Source: Chionoecetes opilio (Eukaryota; Arthropoda; Malacostraca; Decapoda; Majidae). Taken from it: a DNA stretch of 64,000 bases. This document shows positions 59,067-64,000 of the stretch, in pieces. The notes below the pieces were generated by a model. It was given only the letters and a program-made list of their open reading frames with translations, had not been told where the DNA came from and ran no database searches. Every line of letters begins with the position of its first letter. Position 1 is the first letter of the stretch. The translations under genes and the position numbers were made by a program. Where the stretch lies: the NCBI GenBank assembly GCA_016584305.1, contig JACEEZ010011640.1, positions 22,595 to 86,594 of the forward strand, given 5' to 3'.

Positions 59067-59322
59067 TCAAAGAAAGTGTTTTTTGTGCACACTTTGGCGC
59101 CAGTCGCACTTCCTTTTCCTACCTTTGTCGGACGCTAGTTTTTTGACGGCGCCACAATTTTCTGCTGAAGTCCAAAGTGGCAGGCTTGCCGCAGGTGCCA
59201 CAATCCTTTGCCTCCAATATGACTTTGTGGCACACACACAAATCAAACTGCTCTTTAGGTTTTTTGTTGTACGTTGCACAAAAAATCATTAATCCCAGGT
59301 CACAATCACTACACCGTGCCAT
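59067..59322 (-). pseudogene. Merlin-like transposase, N-terminal zinc-ribbon part
   Basis: Minus strand from ATG at 59322: MARCSDCDLGLMIFC, then CVCHKVILEAKDCGTCGKPA and, after a shift, KRKCDWRQSVHKKHF. Paired Cys-x2-Cys followed by Cys and a basic motif resembles the zinc ribbon that precedes IS1595-type catalytic domains. It is separated by about 250 bp of unrecognised sequence from the catalytic part. It is either an intron or an insertion. Confidence 0.5.
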
Positions 59323-59494
59323 GACCGCGACGGTGAGGCAAGTGAAGCCACAGGCGATGGACCACGTGGTAATTATATGCGAATCAGTTTAAACATCAAT
59401 ATAGTTCCCCTATATGATTATTATGCAATATATATGCTTACATATATCAGAAAGGTTGATGTGGTACGAATTTAGAGCATTTCGTAACCATATA

Positions 59495-59545
59495 CAGTAA
59501 AAGCCTGATAACTCGGCACGATAGGGGCTCTGGGCCGACATAAAC
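59495..59545 (+). mobile_element. Tigger/pogo-like terminal segment
   Basis: CAGTAAAAGCCTGATAACTCG after a TA (59493-59494), continuing GGCTCTGGGCCGACATAA. CAGT ends next to TA are typical of pogo/Tigger elements. The inner part recurs inverted at 62663-62690. Confidence 0.45.
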
Positions 59546-59751
59546 AAAAAGATAAATATTGTTAAGCGTACTTAGCAGACGAAAATTTGCTGATCTTACG
59601 CTTAAATATTTAAGAAATGCTTAAGTAATTTAACCAAAAATGCTTATCCGATTTAAGTATGCTTAACAGGCACCAAAGTTAAGTGTCCTTCATGGGCATG
59701 CTCAAGTCTTTTCTCCAGCACTCAAGTCTTCACTAGGCCAAGATGGACGCA

Positions 59752-60092
59752 CAAAAACAAGGAATAATCCCTCCCGAGGTAAAAAATGTACAGCCTAGAA
59801 AGACGTTATGGATATGTATGATGATGCTGACCTTATTAAAAGGTACAGGCTGGATCGCGAAAGGAATAATATGCAGTTTCGGGAAAATATGCAGTTTCGG
59901 GAAAATATGCAGTTCCGGGAAAATATGCAGTTCCGGGGAAATATGCAGTTTCGGGAAAATGTCCAGTTTCGGGAAAATATGCAGTTTCGGGAAAATATGC
60001 AGTTTCGGGAAAATATGCACTTCCGGGAAAATATGCACTTCCGGGAAAATATGCAGTTACGGGAAAATATGCAGTTTCGGGAAAAAGTGTAG
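59752..60092 (+). pseudogene. Harbinger-like transposase start expanded by an 18-bp coding minisatellite
   Basis: The frame at 59808-60092 begins MDMYDDADLIKRYRLDRERN, resembling the short conserved stretch (Y/F-D-D-x-x-x-x-x-R-Y/F-R-L) at the start of Harbinger-type transposases. At that point it passes into about twelve 18-bp units encoding a six-residue MQFREN-type repeat, then stops. An upstream frame with QPRK (59782-59805) may be the preceding residues, one base out of register. The minisatellite replaces the rest of the transposase. Confidence 0.45.
59876..60090. repeat. 18-bp minisatellite, about twelve units
   Basis: Units of GGGAAAATATGCAGTTTC with single-base variants (CAGTTCC, CACTTCC, GTCCAG). 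The period keeps all three frames open on both strands. Confidence 0.9.
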
Positions 60093-60352
60093 TTTATGAC
60101 TTGCAAGATTTTAAAGAGAAGTTTGAGTTTTTTTAGCTTAATGTGTGATGCTTTCCCTAATGGAGATAGTTTTTTTTACTGCACAAGCCTAAAAAAAGTG
60201 AGTGTTTTGCAATTCGAAGAAGTGATGACAAATTTCTACTAATAAACTTTTTAAACGTTTTGACGGGAAAAAACACTCCATTTGCAAAAACATCAAATAT
60301 TAACCTAATCAAACCATCAAACTAACCTGATATAACTTTCTAACTAACCTAA

Positions 60353-60728
60353 CCTAACTCGGTAATAATGGAGGAGAGTTTCACGTTTGTTTTCAGAGAC
60401 ACCAACTATTTTTTCTTGGCCTACAATAGGTGCTTGTTCTAATGGTGCGTAGTTTTATTTTGCGCAAACCAAAAAAAAAACGAAAACAAAATTAAACCTA
60501 ACCTAACCTTGTTTTAAATGAAACCTAACCTAACCTAACCTAACAGATTTTAAAGAAATCTAACCTAACCTTAACCACAAAATATATATATTTTTTTTTT
60601 TTTTTTTTTTTGGTTTTGCGCAAAATAAAACTAGCACCATTAGACAAGCACATATTGTAGGCAAGAAAAAATAGTTGGTGTCTCTGAAAACGAACGTGAA
60701 ACTCTCTTCCCATTATAACCCCTAACTC
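60353..60728. mobile_element. Satellite-core inverted-repeat element, copy 4, with 8-bp target duplication
   Basis: The element is 60361-60720 (360 bp), starting GGTAATAATGG and ending CCATTATAACC. It is flanked by CCTAACTC on both sides (60353-60360 and 60721-60728). Arms of about 110 bp match the other copies. The core (60485-60580) is a short AACCTAACC array. This is the best-preserved member and defines the family's ends. A stray partial arm lies at 60144-60195. Confidence 0.8.
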
Positions 60729-62640
60729 TCTAACTAACCTAACCAAACCTAATCTAAATATTAGCCTTTTTAATTTCCGACAGCAGTAATACAGGTTAGA
60801 AATATCCTTATGGTGAGAACGAAACGTTTAGATTTAAAACCACCAATCATATATTGTTTTAAACTGCACATATGTCACAAGTCATTATATTACCCATTTG
60901 GTACATTTTCGTTATTGGACACCACTGATTTCTAGTAGAGTCTTTGCTTACCTGAAATTTTTTTGTGTGTATTGATTTAATCGGGTAAAATTCTAGAGTC
61001 CTATCCCGCCCTTATTTGTGTTTTTTTTCTCTCCAGACCTTCCAGATCCCTTCACATACCTCTAAAACGTAATTATGAAGTGGGGGAGAGATACCCCCAA
61101 CCAGCCTAAAACAACTCCCCCTTGGAACTAAAAAAAAAAAAGTGAATCGCTATAACCTAACCTAATCTTAGCGAGCACCCCCCCTAAAAAGAAAATACTA
61201 ACCTAACCTCAATAAAACTTAACCTAACCCTGGTAAATTTTCAGTCCTTTCCTGCCTTTAGATCTCGCATGGAGATTATTGGCAAGGGTAGGTTAGGTTA
61301 TAGTGAGGTTAGGTTAGTACTATTTTGGTAATTGATACTTCCAACCAGGAATTGAATATGAGGTTAGAAGTGCTCTTTTCCCATGTATTTTTATGTATTA
61401 AGAAAGATAGTCACATTAAAAATCGTCGGATGTATACAATTACAACTCGTCCATGTATTGTATTAAGCAGCAGTTTTACCATTGTAAAGATTTAACGAGA
61501 GATTTTTACAAGAATAAGTAGGCAATTCCCGTACACTATCAATTATATTTTTTTAATGTATTTTCAGCCTTATATCATCCCATAAGAGTTTTTACCGGAT
61601 ATATTTTACGTCATCCACATAATCTACTACCCCGATAAAAACTCCTTTCCACTTCCCCGCCCGCATTCCCGACGGGTCCCTAGGATTGTTAGGGAGGAGG
61701 TGGATAAATGCAAAATGAGCATTTTGGACGATTTTTAATGTTACTATCATTCTTAACACATCAAAATGTATAGAAAACGAGCACGCTCCATCTCGTTACT
61801 CTTATTTTAACTAACCTAACCGTTTCTGGCTGATATAACATTCAGCTATGTAAGTACATTTTTTAGCTTTTTAGTGCTCAATATCGAAATTATACCCACA
61901 ATTTAGTGTGTCCAGAAATGCATTTATCTAAAGCAGCTACATGTCCAATTTATTTGCCCATTTGTATTCCTGTATACATTCCTGCCTTATGCCTTGATAC
62001 AGATACCCAAAGGACAACTGTATCTACAAATCACCGTGTATTATTGGTATACTATGAAATCCATCAGTATTTTCGCATAGAAATGTTTGGTGGTAATCAT
62101 ATATATCACTTGTTTAGAGGCAACTATGATAGCCACCCCAGTGGGCCAGTAAGGTAAGCTAAGCATTTGATGAATGCCGTTGACAGGATATGAAAGGACC
62201 CCACTAAAGGGTCCTTTAAAAAACTTTTCAGTCCTGCGTACACGGGATCAAGGATATTAGAAAGATATATAATATCCTTGCACGGGATGAACTGCCAAGC
62301 ATAAACAAATGTGGCGCCACCCTGCAGTGGTCGCTCCGAAACAAAAATCATAATTTGCCCTCTGAATATCACATTTTGGTCCATATCTTTCATCACAAAG
62401 TTCATATTACCTTCCATTTACGTTGTTAACATATGAACTTCAACCCTATATACGGTAACACTGACAATTATTAGAATTTAAAAGTTCCTCTTTTACACTA
62501 TCCTGTTTTCATACTTTGATGATTGACTTAAGTTTTCCTTTAAATTCTTTACTTAGCGAGCGCTGAGCATAACCTGGAAGATACACTTAACCAGTTTGCT
62601 CAGTAAAGTACTCCAGCACAGGAACTAGTGTAAGTCCTCC
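60729..62640. other. No recognisable gene; scattered CCTAA/TTAGG
   Basis: CCTAACC-type motifs lie at 61150-61240 and GGTTAGG inverted at 61285-61320, suggesting another worn inverted-repeat core. The frame at 61906-62157 has no family features. Otherwise unassigned AT-rich sequence. Confidence 0.45.
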
Positions 62641-62662
62641 TTATACTTAAGTATTTTTTTAT

Positions 62663-63132
62663 TATGTCGGCTCTGGCCCTTGCCGAGTTATTCAATGTGC
62701 CGAGCTATGCAATGTCCTCATCTGATATGGGTTTAAAAAAAAAAAAAAAAATACAGTACTGTAAAAGCATAAAAGCTACACTTACCAGTGAACGGGTAGA
62801 ATGTGCTGGATTTTATATCAAACTCAGCACAAATAGCATGCATGGACGCACCTGCATCCATCCTTGCCAGCACTTTCACCTTTTCCCTGCAGGCTCAGGC
62901 TCTTCAAATTCATTCCCTTCCTGCTGGAGACAACCCTTGCGTGATGGAGCTGACATCTTGATACATTGATACATTGGTAATTTGCCACCTATTTTTACGT
63001 GTTTTGGGATTACATCATACAGTACTGTATTTCAAGATGTCAGCTCCATCACGCAAGGGTGTCTCCAGCAGGAAGGGAATGAAATTGAAGAGCCTGAGCC
63101 TGCAGGAAAGGGTCAAAAGGACAAAAACATGA
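62663..63132. mobile_element. Tigger-like relic with inverted N-terminal segment
   Basis: 62663-62690 is the inverse of the subterminal sequence at 59513-59543. Further in, 62875-62960 and 63033-63118 are inverted copies of each other (about 86 bp, about 97% identical) separated by about 72 bp. The plus-strand arm holds a 31-codon ORF (63037-63132) reading SRKGMKLKSLSLQERVKR, similar to the basic start of Tigger/pogo transposases. The other arm encodes the same on the minus strand. Confidence 0.4.
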
Positions 63133-63293
63133 CTTTATGTGACTGAGGATATGCCGAGTGTAAGCGAAGAGATGCAGTTATAACATCAATATGCCGAGAT
63201 ACATTATTTTTGCCGACTTTCTGTTTACAAGTTCACACAAGAGGTTGTGAGGGCATGATATGCCGAGTGAAAACCAAAGAGATGCAGTTTAGG

Positions 63294-63700
63294 GGAGGCG
63301 GTAGCAGAGTGGTTAGCGTCACCGAGTGGCGTTCTCGAAGACCCGAGTTCGATCCCGAGTGAGACCCATAAATCCACTTGAAATCTTTCTGCACCGTTGA
63401 GTGGCCTAAGAACACCCACGTGCCCTTTCCATTAACTCTACCTTCGACTGCGAGTGCATGGGAGGACACAGGGGGGCGGCATGAGCCTCTAATTACAGGC
63501 GTCACTACATATAAGAATCCTGCCTGCGCCACCAGGGCGAGGGCAAACCATCCACAGCCCTCGAGTGAGCCTCCAGTGCCTACCATCCCACCCCTGGAGC
63601 TCACTGCCTACACACGTTATAGGCATAGACAAGTGCTTGTGGGCCCTTCAGACCCATGTATTGATGTTTGTAGTAGTATATGTATATTAGACAACATGTG
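63294..63700 (+). mobile_element. tRNA-derived SINE
   Basis: A box TAGCAGAGTGG (63302-63312) and B box GTTCGATCC (63347-63355) match the RNA polymerase III consensus and are correctly spaced. The body (63365-63700), with CACAGGGGGGCGGCATGAGC and ATAGGCATAGACAAG, does not belong to a tRNA. The 3' end is not defined. An (AC)n microsatellite is at 63783-63815. Confidence 0.7.
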
Positions 63701-64000
63701 ATTGCAACTACCAATCGTGTTGTTGCTGTCGTTGGTCACTGGTCAAAGTGCCTCGGGATAGACCACGTTCCGTGTGATTCCAACACACACACACACACTC
63801 ACACACGCACACAAACGTCCATGAGTCCACTGAGTTTGTGGAATGCGACAAGACGTTACCGCAGAGTTCTTTGTATCTAATACTCATAAAGTGTTTTCAG
63901 CCCAAAACCCCCCTTAAAAATTATTCAATCGACATGGGGGCCAAATCGCTTACCACCTATGATTATTTTCGATTTTTTGAGCCTACTCTCATCAAAAAAT

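Noticed and set aside
63294..63370. tRNA gene
   Set aside because: A and B boxes fit, but no acceptor stem or anticodon arm is evident and a SINE body follows.

Overview
This window reads as eukaryotic, repeat-dominated genomic DNA from an arthropod, most likely a decapod crustacean. That is an inference from three things: abundant degenerate TTAGG/CCTAA motifs (the arthropod telomere repeat used as interspersed sequence), very long GA/CT microsatellites, and the mixture of CR1-like, RTE-like and RNase-H-bearing LINEs, Ty3/gypsy, MULE, Harbinger, Merlin and Tigger relics. I see no prokaryotic operon, no rRNA or functional tRNA gene, no CRISPR array and no intact host gene. The nearest to host-like coding sequence are a degraded C2H2 zinc-finger array and two copies of an unidentified Cys-rich protein, which itself appears to belong to a mobile unit.

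Layout. 0-3.4 kb: an inverted-repeat element whose core is a 30-bp TTAGG-like satellite, invaded by a 1,241-bp TTAA-flanked transposon with an acidic ORF, then a second repeat family carrying a short ATG exon with a splice donor. 3.8-4.0 kb: tRNA-derived SINE. 4.15-10.6 kb: a decayed Ty3/gypsy element whose integrase lies BEFORE the reverse transcriptase (Gmr1-like order). 12.2-13.45 kb: minus-strand CR1-like LINE. 13.5-17.2 kb: AT-rich and AC-rich low complexity enclosing a 777-bp palindromic element. 17.3-21.7 kb: an RTE-like LINE followed by an RNase-H-type LINE with a poly(A) tail. 22.1-23.0 kb: ten degraded zinc fingers. 25.0-26.5 kb: further copies of the satellite-core and exon repeats, followed by pyrimidine-rich DNA to 27.95 kb. 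28-33.8 kb: little that can be read. 33.8-39.1 kb: conventional gypsy gag-pol (PR-RT-RH-IN), interrupted inside gag. 39.27-41.40 kb: a MULE with minisatellite termini and a 10-bp target duplication. 41.46-42.82 kb: a Harbinger-like element with a MADF-like ORF, itself holding a satellite-core element. 43.0-48.05 kb: three copies of a TTAA-flanked family with GA/CT arms, two of which carry the Cys-rich gene. 48.5-54.19 kb: a LINE with endonuclease, RT, RNase H and a C-terminal Cys/His region. 54.2-55.2 kb: an exon-repeat fragment and a 34-bp tandem repeat. 58.1-59.3 kb: Merlin transposase relic. 59.5-63.1 kb: Tigger-like and Harbinger-like fragments, an 18-bp coding minisatellite and the best-preserved satellite-core element. 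63.3 kb: tRNA-derived SINE.

The elements are nested, so relative ages can be read: the LTR elements and LINEs are old hosts, and the MULE, Harbinger-like, TTAA and satellite-core elements are later guests. Sequence quality is uneven. About 4-30 kb and 48-50 kb show expanded homopolymers and frameshifts every few tens of codons, which looks more like unpolished long reads than decay alone. Disabled reading frames there should not be taken as biological without re-sequencing.
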